A DNA stretch of 64,000 bases, taken from assembly GCF_949987515.2 (NCBI RefSeq), contig NC_082698.1:34004070-34068069 (forward strand), written 5' to 3'. The position numbers and the translations under genes were made by a program. The notes under the pieces were generated by a model. It was not told the DNA's origin and ran no database searches. It was given only the letters and a program-made list of their open reading frames with translations. Shown one piece after another: positions 27,701 to 39,700 of this stretch. Numbering within the stretch: the first letter of the stretch is position 1; every line of letters starts with the position of its first letter. Origin of the DNA: Delphinus delphis (lineage: Eukaryota; Chordata; Mammalia; Artiodactyla; Delphinidae).

Positions 27701-30700
27701 ACAGCTCCCGTCTGTTCTTCGCTCAGACAGGACGGGGTTAATGGAGCCGCTGATTCGGGGGTCTGGCTCACTCAGGCCAGGGGAGGGTGGGGTACGAATG
27801 CGGGGCAAGCCTGCAGCGGCAGAGACCAGCGAGATGTTGCACCAGCCTGAGGCGCGCGTCGTGCGTTCTCCCGGGGAAGTTGTCCCTGGATCATGGGACC
27901 CTGGCAGTGGCGGGCTGCACAGGCTCCCGGCAGGGGAGGTGTGGATAGTGACCTGTGCTCGCACACAGGCTTCTTGGTGGCGGCAGCAGCAGCCTTAGCC
28001 TCCCATGCCCGTCTCTGGGGTCCGCGCTGATAGACGCGGCTTGCGCCCGTCTCTGGAGCTCCTTTAAGCAGCGCTCTTAATCCCCTTTCCTCCCGCACCA
28101 GGAAACAAAGAGGGAAGAAAAAGTCTCTTGCCTCTTCGGCAGGTCCAGACTTTTCCCCGGACTCCCTCTTGGCTAGCCATGGTGCACTAACCCCCTGCAG
28201 GCTGTGTTCACGCCGCCAACCCCAGCCCTCTCCCTGCGCTCCGACCGAAGCCCGAGCCTCAGCTCCCAGCTCCCGCCCGCCCCAGCGGGTGAGCAGACAA
28301 GCCTCTCGGGCTGGTGAGTGCCGGTCGGCACCGATCCTCTGTGCGGCAATCTCCCCGCTTTGCCCTCCGCACCCTGTTGCTGTGCTCTCCTCCGCGGCTC
28401 CGAAGCTTTCCCTCTCCGCCACCCACAGTCTCCGCCTACGAAGGGGCTTCTAGTGGGGGTAGGGCTTTCCTCCTTCACAGCTCCCTCCCAGAGGTGCAGG
28501 TCCCATCCCTATTCTTTTGTCTCTGTTTATTCTTTTTTCTTTTGCCCTACCCAGGTACGTGGGGAATTTCTTGCCTTTTGGGAGGTCTCAGGTCTTCTGC
28601 CAGCGTTCAGTGGGTGTTCTGTAGGAGTTGTTCCACGTGTAGATGTATTTCTGATGTATCTGTGGGGAGGAAGGTGATCTTCGCGTCTTACTCTTCCTCC
28701 ATCTTACCCCTCTTGAGTCAGGAACTATGTTTTAAAACATCTTGCCCAGAATTCAAGCTGATTGAATTTTTAGCCTAACCTTTCTTGATTCCTTCTTACT
28801 TTAAGAAACCGTTTTTTAAAATAATTTTCGAGCACATTTCATGAACTTCAATTTCTTAGCACTTTAGCCTTCCTGTCACTGTTTTTGAAGTTTGACTTAG
28901 AATCTGTCATCAGTAGATTTTTTTTGTGCTTTCTTTTTTCCTCTGTTGTGTATCTTTTAAAAATATGATTTGATATCATGATACTGTGGAAATCTACTAT
29001 TAGAAGGACAGAGTTCATCTAGTTTGAATCCCTATTTAAAAAGTAATGAAACCGAAGCCCAGAGACTTGCTTAATTTTGATCTTAACTGTGATTTTGGCA
29101 AGATCTCAAAGAAAGTGAGTCACGGTATCGACCAGAATCCAAGTTTCTCATGGCCAGATCTGTGCACTTTCTACTAATTCTTTTTTAATTTATCATGGTT
29201 ACCTGTGAAGCCTCTTCTCATTCTTGGCTGTCTTCCCTCTTTTCTCTCTCAGGGATTATTTGCAAAGGTCTCATGAGAATTCATTCCTGGGGAACCATAT
29301 TGCCTTTTAATGTCTGTAGTCAGGATTATTTCTGAATGGATTCCATCAGCAGCAACAGCTATTCATTCCCACTGAACACTTCTAAATGGCTGACTGGAAG
29401 TCAACAGTCAGCATTCGTTCTAGCCCACTGTTTCCTTTTCTTACTGTTATAAGCTTCAGTATGAAAATAAGAGGCCATTTCCTCTCACATTTCTAAGGAC
29501 CATGTCAGTAGCCAATTCTTTGTGGATGGAATTGAAGAGTGGCATTCCCCCCTCACCCCTCAACACACACACATATTTAAGAAAAAAACTCATGGAGACT
29601 ATTTTTTAGTATAATTAGGTTTCCAGCAGGTAGTCTAAGATGCTGCAGTGTCTGTGCCAGTTTTCTCAATTGTCTGCAGTTAAATATACTGCAGCTCTCT
29701 GTGTGTACCTCAATTATTGTGACTCTTTTCTCCTTTTCTCCTAATTCAGGTGCTCTCGCGGTTCCACACTCTGGTTCATAGATTTCTGTATACATTTGAC
29801 CTGTGTCTACTCTGTCTCTTCTGTTATTCGCCCTTCGTAATTTATTTGAAAGTACATACTCTTCCATTGTATTTCAGTTTTGAATTCCTTGATGGTATGC
29901 TAACTCTTGGTCTGCAAAGGTATCTCTTTTTGTTAGGCCAGTATTTGGTATTTCTCTAGTTTGAGGAGCTACACTTATCTACCTCATATTTACTTCCTTA
30001 TGGTAACATGTCAACTGTTACCCCATACACTTTACTTTGGTATCTAACTATCTAGATCCCTTAGGATCGTAACTAATAAATCTCCATTCTCCTCCTTTTT
30101 TAACCTGAGCATCACTGGACAGCCTCCAGGGTCTGCTTCCTTCTGTGTCATATAGTCATCCTCCAGAGCATTTGATAGCTTTTCCCAAGTTTTTTCACTT
30201 TCTCTCTCAGAACTGAGTTTAAAGTTTTCCTGTTCCAGAGGGCAAGTCCACTGCCAAATGAATGCTCCAGTCTTCACAAGTTGTAATCAATCCCTTGTTC
30301 ATTATTCTGATCCATGGGCTGTCATTCAGGGAAACCAGAGCCATCTATGTAATAAACTTCCCAAATCAAGCATCTCATGGAAGAGAAGATGGAATGCCAC
30401 CTCTCTAGCACGGAATTTTACTTCCTAACATGTTTCTCAGAGGTCTCCCTGAGAATCATTCCATTCATTCTTTGAAAAATCAACAGGAATAGAAGCAATT
30501 TCTATGACTGACTCTTAGCTGGCTCTGTCATGTATTGAATGAATGCCCTTAAGAAACATCACATACCCTTCATGTGGCCGTGTGCGTTCTGTATACACTA
30601 CACATACCCTTCATACAGGATTTTCAGATAGCCAACATGTATCACTTCTTCTAGATACAATAGCAGAACTCTTTCATCTGTTAAACCCTATGATTCTTCC

Positions 30701-33700
30701 GTATGTTTCTGTCGAACATATTCTTATTTAGCATGTTTTCTAGAACTGATAGTGGTCAGTGGCAGTTAGGCCAGATCAGGAACACCTTAAACTGGAAGAT
30801 TAGTCAGTCATTCTAACAGATAGGTGAGTCAGATTGCTTATGATATCTACCCTGAAGCAAGTGAGAAAGCCAAGTCTAGCTAGCCAGGTAGAGTATTTTA
30901 TCTAGAATGAATAAGGAATAGATGGTGGTTCAGACAGTCAGGCATTGAAATTGGGGAGGTCCAATGATGGGCAGGTGTTTGGAACACAGAGATCAGGATC
31001 CTGAAAATTAATGGGTGTTCAGTAGAGGGGAGTTTTGACTGCAAGCAGTGGGCTTTCAGCTGTGAGACCGACATTCAGAGGCTAGAAACTAACCTCTGGG
31101 AGGACAAGTGAGAATAAGCAGGAACAGACGTGAACCTAGTTATTTGAATTGGGACGTAAAGAAGAAGTGAAACCAATAACAGGACTGACTGCATGGCAAG
31201 CCTTCCAAGCTATTGGCCTAGTCCTCTATCTGCAAGATTAAAAGTAGGATTGGTCCCAGCCTGGGGTTGAGCCTGCTAGTCAGAGTGAAATGATTCCAAC
31301 TTTGATAGTTAAAAGGCGGCAGAGGCAGAACTGTCCATGATGATCCACACAGGGACAGAAGCTCCACTGGTATAGAGCTTCTTTCGCTCCTCTACTTGTA
31401 ATCTTTGACATTATTTTACCTCTACCTTCCCTCCCTGAACTTTCTTTCCTTCTGACTTCTCTTCTGTGCTCTTTCTACTACCCCAGCAGAGAAAGATAGA
31501 GATGTTTTCTTGGTCGTGTCCCTGTCTCCCCTAGCATCAGGAAGGCCAGTGTACATGTAGTACGTACGGTTGATGGTGGTGTCTGGCAGGAAAAAAAAAT
31601 AACAGTGTACAAACTTAGCAAGTTATAATGAAAGTGTGTTTTTAATTTTTTTTGGATCTCTGAATGAGCCAACAAATTTTCTTATCCATTCTTGTAACCC
31701 TGGGGCCTGAGCTGTTCCTGGGAGGGAGTACTTTGTTGTGCTTTTTTAAGGACTGTTTTTCAACTGACCTGGTTCCACTTTTTTCCCTAGCTACTCTTCT
31801 TTTAAGGTTTTAGTCAAAAGCATTCATAACAAGAATCTTTCTTGCAAGCAGCTTTTCATACCAAAAATGATGGGCTATAACCAAAGGATAACAGAGACTA
31901 TGATCAAAGACTTCTGTACATACATTGCTGTTTCAGCTAGGCCTCATAGGACTTACTGGGTTGTAGAGGCCCAACACATTCTTGGATATTATTTATATTT
32001 TCGTGAGTCAGATTCTATAAATTTATGTATACAACATGAGTTTATAGGTTTTTTTTTCCATCTATCTCTAGGGTTGCAATAGTTTCCAAATCTTTTGAAG
32101 GAAAAACTGATTGCACAGAAGAGTGGTACGGAACCCAGTACAAGCAAGAAGCTATACCAGATGAAGTCATTAAGGTAGGGTTAACCCATCTGTGAATAAG
32201 CTGATGTGTGAGGGACACACAAGAATATGAGCTCCCTAGATCAACCAATTCACAGCCCAAAGTGTGGAGAGTGATGGCCCAGCACTGTCTGTACCATCCC
32301 AAGAGGAGTGAACAGGGAGGTGGAGAGCTGGAGCTTAGGTTTTGCAGGAAGAAATGATACTGTAGCCACCTTCTCGTCTGCCTGTCAGACCAGCAGGGCT
32401 GTAAAGTAGACTCCAAGTCTCATGCGGTCAAAGATCAATGAAGTCCAAAGTACACAGGGTTGCAGAGGCACCAAGACAGGCAGGAAGAGATGGAAATAGA
32501 GAACCTGAAAGACAGATGCAAGGGCTGAGAGCTCACGATCTTGCTGTGAGCACAGGCGGGGAGCAATTTCTGGGATTCATACCATCTTCACTTTAGGAGG
32601 GGCTATATTTTATGCCTCGTATTGTATCATTGCTCTTTTTGTCAACATAGGGCCATTATGATTTGTTTCAAAACAGGTAGGTATAGATAGTGTGTTACCC
32701 CATTCATCAGGAGTCAGGATTTTGTTTGTGAGTCTTATCTACTGGTCCAGTACTTTTTCTTTTTTGGTTCTCATTGGCTGTGTAGCTTTGAGACTGTGTC
32801 CTTTATTCATGGGGCGACACCAGAAAACCTTGCTCTGACTAAATTCTAGTTAAACTTGGGTAATGGATATTTCTTAAATGTACCAGGGTAATGACGATAC
32901 AGAAAAAAGTAGTTTAAGAAAGAAAAATTATTACTGGTACTTTTCTGACATATTCACAGCACATAAGGAGATGACTGAAGCCCTTTAGTACGTGAAAATG
33001 TCCATCTTACTAAACTGTGAGGAAAGCTGATCTCCCATGAATTAGTGCTGGGTGTGAACTAACCCTCAAACAAGAGAAAACCCCTGTTCACCAAATTCTG
33101 ACCATGACAAACCCGCCCCAAATGGGAATTTAAACAAATTGATCTGGAAGCTCAGCAGTGAAATTACTTGCTAAGTGTTTACCAGTCCCTACGATTCAGC
33201 CATACTGGGGACTTAAGTTGCTACATATAAATAATATGGCCATGGCCACCATCCCCACCATCCCAGTGCCAAAAGACACAAATGCAGGGACCAAAATAGA
33301 ACTACAGGAGCTGCAAGGCTGTGCCACATCAGCTGGAGACCAAATTACTAAACCCAGAATCATTGGCAGTTGGTTGCTTTTTTTAAAAAATAATGAAAAG
33401 TCTTATAAATCAGAGTTCATCAATCGTGGTCTGATCTGCCTCAGTTAGCTTTTGGAAGCAGCCCATGGAACAGATCCAACCTGCAGGTTGTGTCGATCCT
33501 GTCCCACAATCCAGATTTAAATCTCAACTTTGTCCTTAACCTTATGCTTGAAATATTGGTCCACTTGAAAATGCATGTGGTCGTCTGGGAGAGAAGTAGA
33601 CCAGGCCTTTAGAAGTGCTGAAGTCAGAGAAGCCCCCTTTAACCTAGTTTTCAAGCCATACATTCAAGTAATATAGTGTAGCTGAAAGTTTAACTCTTTT

Positions 33701-36700
33701 AAATGACCTGTTGTCTAGCAGTTGTGGGTATTTATCTCTGTGCAGATTATTCTCCATTCTTTAAAGAGCTGGAGCAAACATGATCTTCATGTGGACCAGT
33801 TAGCCTCAGTTCCACAGTCTCAGATTGTTCCTTCACCTCAGCTGGTCATTTTAGACATGTGTAAAGAGGAAAGATAGATGAGTGTAAAACCTTCATTAGT
33901 TCCAGAGACTCCAGTTCAACTTTCATGAAAAGTCATTGATAGATCTTGGGAGTAGCCTTTTTATATATGATGGAAGAGAATGCTGTGTGACATTTATTCT
34001 CTTATTATTTGCCTAGATATTAAGCAATGTGACTGTTTTAAACTCTTAAATCAGATTCTAATTGCTTTTATGTGTGTGTGTGTATGTTTTCACTGTTCAT
34101 CCAGAAATGGCAAAATGCTGATCTGAATGGGAAATTTAAACTTCCAACGAAGAATGAATTTATTCCTACAAATTTTGAGATTTTATCATTAGAAAAAGAA
34201 GCAACACCATACCCTTCTCTTATTAAGGTAATACGTTAGAATCATTGATATTAAATTTAGGGGACAGACCTATTACATAGAAGGGACTAGAGAGATGTTT
34301 TCTTGCCTTTGATACTATGTTGGTTTGCGGGGCTCACACCCTATAGATAACAGAAAAGTTGCAGAGAGAATAACTACAAGAAATATTAAAAGGCTAGACA
34401 TTTTAAAACAAACAAAACTACTATACAGCATAGAATCTAGGGAATTGTCTTCTTTGCAGACAATAAAATAGTAAGTCTGGAATGTAACTACAAGTCTATT
34501 GAAAGAGGGCTTTTTTCCATGTTCACTGAAGACCCAATAAGGAAGTAGATTTTTGCTGCATCATGAAAGTTAGAGATAAGAAAGAATCTCTAAAGCCTGG
34601 AAGAGAGCATATCCAGGGGAAGCTGTTGGATTTCCTGCCCTTAAAAACAATTCTTTCTCATTTTGACAGAGCGCTATATGAAGTTAATGGAGTTATAAAC
34701 CAGTGGGAAGAACGATTGAGGAGGGTGTTTTCTTTTTCAGAATGTTCTTTTCATGTCATTATTTCACACCTTGGGTAGATTGTGTAGAAACATGGATCAA
34801 ATTATTACAGTACATCCTCTTTTCTAAACTTTAAAACTAACTCTTTCTAAACTTACCACCATAGACAAACATCTTTCTTTCCCTTTTCTTCAAATGACCT
34901 AACATTCAGATTAACTCAATGAGATGAGAATTAGTGTTTAGGACTATGAAATTTAATTTATCTCAAGCAACTAGATTATTAATGAGACAATCATTTTTCT
35001 TTAAAAATGACATTTTAATGAGTTATAGTTTAGGTTATTCAAAGAGAAAGCTTATTTACTTTTCCTATTTTTATTTTTTGTTTGTTTTAAATAGGCCATC
35101 TTAGCATAAACTAAGGAGAACATTAAACCATTTATATCTCTTGTCAGAGTTTCAAGGTAGTTTCAAGTGAACTTTAAGACTTTTTTTTTTAATTTATTTG
35201 GCTGCGTCAGGTCTTAGTTTTAGTGCGCAGGATCTTCGCAGCTTGCGGGATCTTTCGTTGCGGTGTGTGGGCTCTTTATTGCAGCGCGTGGGCTTCTCTC
35301 TAGTTGTGGCGTGCGGTCTCCAGAGAGCGTGGACTCTGTAGTTGTGGCACACGGGCTCTCTAGTTGTGACGTGCAGGCTCAGTAGTTGTGGCACACAGGC
35401 TTAGTTGCCCTGCAGCATGTGGGGTCTTAGTTCCCCAACCAGGGATCGAACCCGCATCCCCTGCATTGGAAGGCGAATTCTTAGCCACTGGACCACCAAG
35501 GAAGTCCCTAAGACTTTTTAAAATATAGTATGAATGAGTGAGTGGAGAGGCAAAGGAGTAGCTTATTTGTTCATCCTTGGCTGTGTTAGTTATCCGTTGC
35601 AGTATAACAAATTACTCTAAAATTCAGCAGTTTAAAACCACAAACACTTATTTTATCTCATGCAGTTTCCAAGGGACAGGAATGTGGAAGTAGCTTAGTT
35701 GGGTAGTTCTGACTCAGGGTCTCTCAGGTTATGGTCAAGCTGTGAGCTGGGACTTTGGTCATCTGAAGGCTCAACTAGGGCTGGAGGATTCTATTCCAAG
35801 TTCATTTGTGTGGCTTTGGGCAGGCCTTAGTTCTTCGGTACATGGGCCTCTCCATAGAGTTGCGTGACATGGCAGCTGGCTTACCCCAAAGTGAGTGATC
35901 CAAGAGGGAAAATGAGTGATCAAGGTGGAAGCCACAGTGTCTTTTATAATCTAATCTCAGAAGTGTCGTATCATCACATCTGCCATAATCTGTTGGTCAG
36001 ACAGAGACCAACCCTGGTCCAGTGCAGGAGAGAGGACCACACAAGGGTGTGAATTCCAGCAGGCAGGGATCCATGTGGCCCACTTTGGTGGCTGGCTGCC
36101 ACACACACACACCCACCCCCAAGGACTCCTGCCTCTGTGTCCCTGCATCCAGAAAGACAGGGACAGGACAGTTGGTATTGGCTTCACCTGTCTGTCTCTT
36201 CCTCCACTGTGTCCCCATCTCTTTGACCCAGGGTGCTGATAAGAGGGTGATTTCTCTCTACTACTGGAATCACCAGTCATCTCTCCAGCTTCCCACCAGC
36301 TGACCCTCTGAGTATGCTTCAAGGCCATGGGACAGCAGTCTCTCCAGAACAAAGCTCAGCTATTGCCTCTGTCCTCCTCCTCTTGAAGAGTGATTTGATT
36401 GAAGATTTTTGTCAAATGTGCCTGTATTTCCCTAAACATACTGTTTCTCCATCACAGGATACAGCTATGAGCAAACTCTGGTTCAAACAAGATGATAAGT
36501 TTTTCTTGCCCAAGGCCTGTCTCAACTTTGAATTTTTCAGGTACGTAAAATGAATCTAGCTACAAAGCTTCCTATGAAAATCAACAATTACACTTCTGAA
36601 AGTTTTCTTTGCTTCCTTAAGGACCTATGTCTGGAAATAAAAGGAATTAGAGTTTTTTAGCCTAGACAAAGAAAAGCTGCTCCTTCCTGTTAAGGGAAGG

Positions 36701-39700
36701 CTGTAGACTCACCAGAAGTTTCACTGAAGAAAGATTAAATAATTTGGGGTGGTTTTTTCTGTTGTGGTTTTGGTTTTATATTCCTGGAACTTGCCCAGAA
36801 GAAGAGGTAGTCGTTACTAAATGATCTTGAATCCCTTCCAGCCCTTTAATTGTCTGGAGCCCTCAGATATTGCTTTCTGTATCCCGGGCTTGGTAGAAGA
36901 TGTTTAATAAAATTTCTGAATAATGCTACTGTTGCAATGATTTCTCAGTATAAATCTTTAGTTTATCTCTATCTCCTTTTATTTGTGTGATAATGTTATC
37001 ACTCAATTTAAATTTTACTTTGTGAGTTTGCACTCTATAATTTTATATTTCTAAAATTCAGTGGTTTGTGTTTATAAAATAAACCGATCATTTTTTAATA
37101 ATGTTCAGTATAATGATCAACTTTTTCATTAATTTTTATTTGATTTGCTTGGCATGAAATGAAAGCTGGATGTGTTTTAAATGTTTTAGAAAAGAGAAAA
37201 AGAATCTCTTATGTAGGAAGTTAATAGTTCACAAACAAGTATGTTGAGACTGTAGGGATGTAAACATTGTTTATTTATAGCATGAGATTCATAGATTATC
37301 TAGAGCTGCGCTGAGATTGTTGGTGTTGTTTTTTGTTTGTTTGTTTGTTTACATCAAACATGGGCTTTCTGATTATGGCTTGCTGTTGGTAGAGAGCATT
37401 ACAAAGCTGGTTTTATTTTTTGATAGTTCAGAGTGATATTTTTAACCCTCTAAGCAGCTTGTCACACTTTCCCATTTGGCTTCTATGATCTGGCTTCAGA
37501 ATACCTTTTGAGAGACCATTTGATATGTTTGCGTTCTCTAAACTGCCTAGCATAGTTCTCAGAATTTAAAATGTCTGCTTCCCACCAATCCGTCTCCGTG
37601 TTCTGGTCTCTCTAGAGGTAAACACTATTAGGTTTCTTGTACGTTCTTAAATAAATTTTCTGTTTGTGTCTATCCTTTTAATCTTTTCAGAAATAGGATA
37701 ATATTATGCATATGTACAGTTTTTAAAACTCTGTGATCCATATTTAAGCATATAACATCTGGTTACAAAATAGTATGTTTTAAGTGAACAAGTGAACCAG
37801 GATTTAAGAATTCCACTTGAATCATGTTCTCTTTTAAAAGTTAGTTTAGGACACTCTCCAGTTCACCAGCATAGCTGCTGTGGATGCAGCATTTTAGGAC
37901 ACTTCTTGGAATTGCGTTCTGAGCTTGATCCATATGACTTTGAACTCCCAGATTTGTTTTTTTCTAGCTTTGCACTTCCACCTAAGGGTGCCTGTGGGGA
38001 TGAACCCTTTCAAGGACTCTCTTTTGCTTTGATGCTTTTGTGAGTTGTGCTAGTAAGTTTCTGAACTGCTTCCTTCTGTTTGACTAAAGAAGGAAGTCTG
38101 TCATCATGTATAATACTTAAAAAATTAAATGACAGAGTGTTATTTAGATTTGCCAGGTGGAGAATGTATAGCTTTAGAATTTTCTCTTTGATTTCAATTC
38201 TCTGTAGCTAAGCATTTTACCCCTATTTTTACTTAATTATCAGTTTTTGATAAAATTTCTGGCTCTGATGTCAGTGCGTCGGTTATATTTACTGTGCTAT
38301 AGATAGAGTGAAATTTTTAATTTGCTGCCAAACAAACCAAGCCACGAGGCTACCTCAGGTCCTTTGTACTGGTTGTTTCCTCAGCCTGGAAAGTTCACCC
38401 AGATATCCCCAGGGCTTGCTCCTTTGCTTCCTTCAGGTCTGGACCCAGATGTCACCTTTCAGAGTGGCCTTGATTAATAATAATAATTTTAATAATAACA
38501 ATTTAATTTATTAATAATAATTTTATGTAAATTAGCAATCTTCCTGTCCCACTACCCATCACTCCCGTTCCTCTGACCCTGCATAATTTTTCTCCATAAC
38601 GCTATCACCACCTGATGTATCATATTTAAATTTATTATTTGTCTCTTCCAACTAGGCTCTAAACTCTGTGAAGTCAGGGACTCTGCCTGATTTGTTCCTT
38701 CTTTATTCCCAGTATCTAGAGAAGTGCCTAGCACTATAGTGAGAATGTAGTACATATTTGTTGAATGAAGGAATCTTTTACTTGCTTCTCATAAAGGTAA
38801 GCAGTGTCACATAGTCAAATGAATAGGTCATTTGACTCAAATCTGAATCCTGACTCTGCTGCTACTAGCCCAGGTGACATGAGGAAAGTGATGCTTCTTA
38901 TTTGGGAAACGAAGATTTAAGTCAGGTCATCTCTGTGGTCCTATTTAGCTCTTGCACTCTGTAATTATTTCCTCTCTTTTGTTGCTCTTTCTCACTTAAA
39001 AATTTTCCTGTTTTAATATTTTTTCCTAGTTCTGGCTGTAGTTGTATGATGGATATTATCAATTACTTTACTGACAGTGTTCCAGTCTCTTGGTTTGGGA
39101 GGAAACTCAAGAGATAAGCTAACATTTTCACAGGTCTTAATCTTTCTCTTTCAAGTCTCAGTTTTTCCCTTTTAAGTTTATATAATCATAGCACACAAAC
39201 TTCTCAATCTCATCCTCCTGTCCACCAAGGGTATGGCTTGCTTAGAGGGAGAAGGAGGACACACACATGCTGTTATCAGCTCTGTCAGCCATGCCTTCTC
39301 CTAGTAGCCTAAATGTAGGCATGCGTTTTGGCCTGTTCCTCCTTACCTACGCAGTGTTTCTAACTTGTCAGTTCTACCACGCCATCTGGGGTAAGCAATT
39401 CCTTCTCCCTCTTCACCACTACCAGCACACATAGCATATTTCAAGCTTCTTTTTTAAACATCTTGTTTTTTTCCTCATGAGAATTCATGTGTATTCAAAG
39501 TGTATCTTCAGGAAGTTATTTTAACCCCTGTTCAGTTCCTTGATCCATCTCGAAAGGCCATATCACATTGGGAAGTAATAAATCAGCTATTTTACTGTCA
39601 ACATTTTCTTCCAGCCCATTTGCTTATGTGGACCCCTTGCACTGTAACATGGCCTATTTGTACCTTGAGCTCCTCAAAGACTCACTCAACGAGTATGCAT

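Larger units (their letters stand above)
21412..28719 (-). mobile_element. Full-length antisense L1, inactive (7.3 kb)
   Basis: The element runs from its 5' end at about 28719 (minus-strand start contains AAGATGGAGGAAGAGTAAG) to a short A-rich tail at 21412. A 14 bp target duplication AGGAACTATGTTTT lies at 21398-21411 and 28720-28733. In order it has a GC-rich 5' UTR (28719-26528), ORF1, ORF2 (about 25650-21786) and a 3' UTR. Many stops and at least one frame break interrupt both ORFs, so it cannot move itself. A CHR-2 SINE sits in its 5' UTR. It lies opposite to IDE transcription inside intron 11. Confidence 0.95.
26528..28719 (-). promoter_or_regulatory. L1 5' UTR (internal promoter region)
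   Basis: The 2.2 kb upstream of the ORF1 ATG is GC- and CpG-rich at 27650-28480, unlike the AT-rich introns around it. In L1 elements this region is the internal RNA polymerase II promoter, and in some species it also works in antisense. Overlapping open frames on both strands here reflect base composition. The SINE at 27169-27390 interrupts it. Activity in this copy is not known. Confidence 0.7.
16096..32071 (+). other. IDE: IDE intron 11 (16 kb)
   Basis: This is the largest intron in the window and nearly half of it is one L1. Contents in order: a CHR-1 SINE (16321-16678), nested L1 pieces with a short SINE (17345-18975), a short tRNA-type SINE (19601-19721), an L3/CR1-like piece (20040-20260), a composite CHR SINE (20862-21337), the full-length antisense L1 (21412-28719) and an antisense MIR (about 29030-29170). 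The 2.9 kb from 29170 to 32071 contain several short open frames but nothing I recognise. Likewise 16700-17340, 19000-19600 and 20270-20850 show no identifiable element. Confidence 0.85.
34228..36457 (+). other. IDE: IDE intron 13
   Basis: The intron is 2.2 kb. It contains a CHR-1-like SINE variant (35186-35508) and an MLT1-type LTR (35582-36103) that ends in a short CA run. The sequences 34230-35170 and 36110-36450 hold nothing I recognise, although the second is richer in C than most introns here. The acceptor is CTGTTTCTCCATCACAG. Confidence 0.85.
36541..39614 (+). other. IDE: IDE intron 14
   Basis: The intron is 3.1 kb. It has a probable old L1/HAL1-like piece at about 37560-37760, an L2 3' end at 38370-38775 that holds an AAT-rich run, and a sense MIR at 38800-38960. 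Other parts (36541-37560, 37760-38360, 38960-39600) hold nothing I recognise. The acceptor is CATTTTCTTCCAG. Confidence 0.8.

Noticed and set aside
27693..28778. Long open frames on both strands in GC-rich DNA (up to 216 residues), suggestive of a CpG island promoter gene
   Set aside because: The region is the 5' UTR of the antisense L1, bounded by its target duplication; the open frames come from low stop-codon density in GC-rich sequence.
33158..33448. A 96-residue open frame in intron 12
   Set aside because: No domain, no start context of note and no supporting neighbours; most likely chance or old repeat.
35582..36103. Possible endogenous retrovirus with internal genes
   Set aside because: Only one MLT1-type LTR is seen; there is no second LTR and no gag, pol or env-like reading frame next to it.
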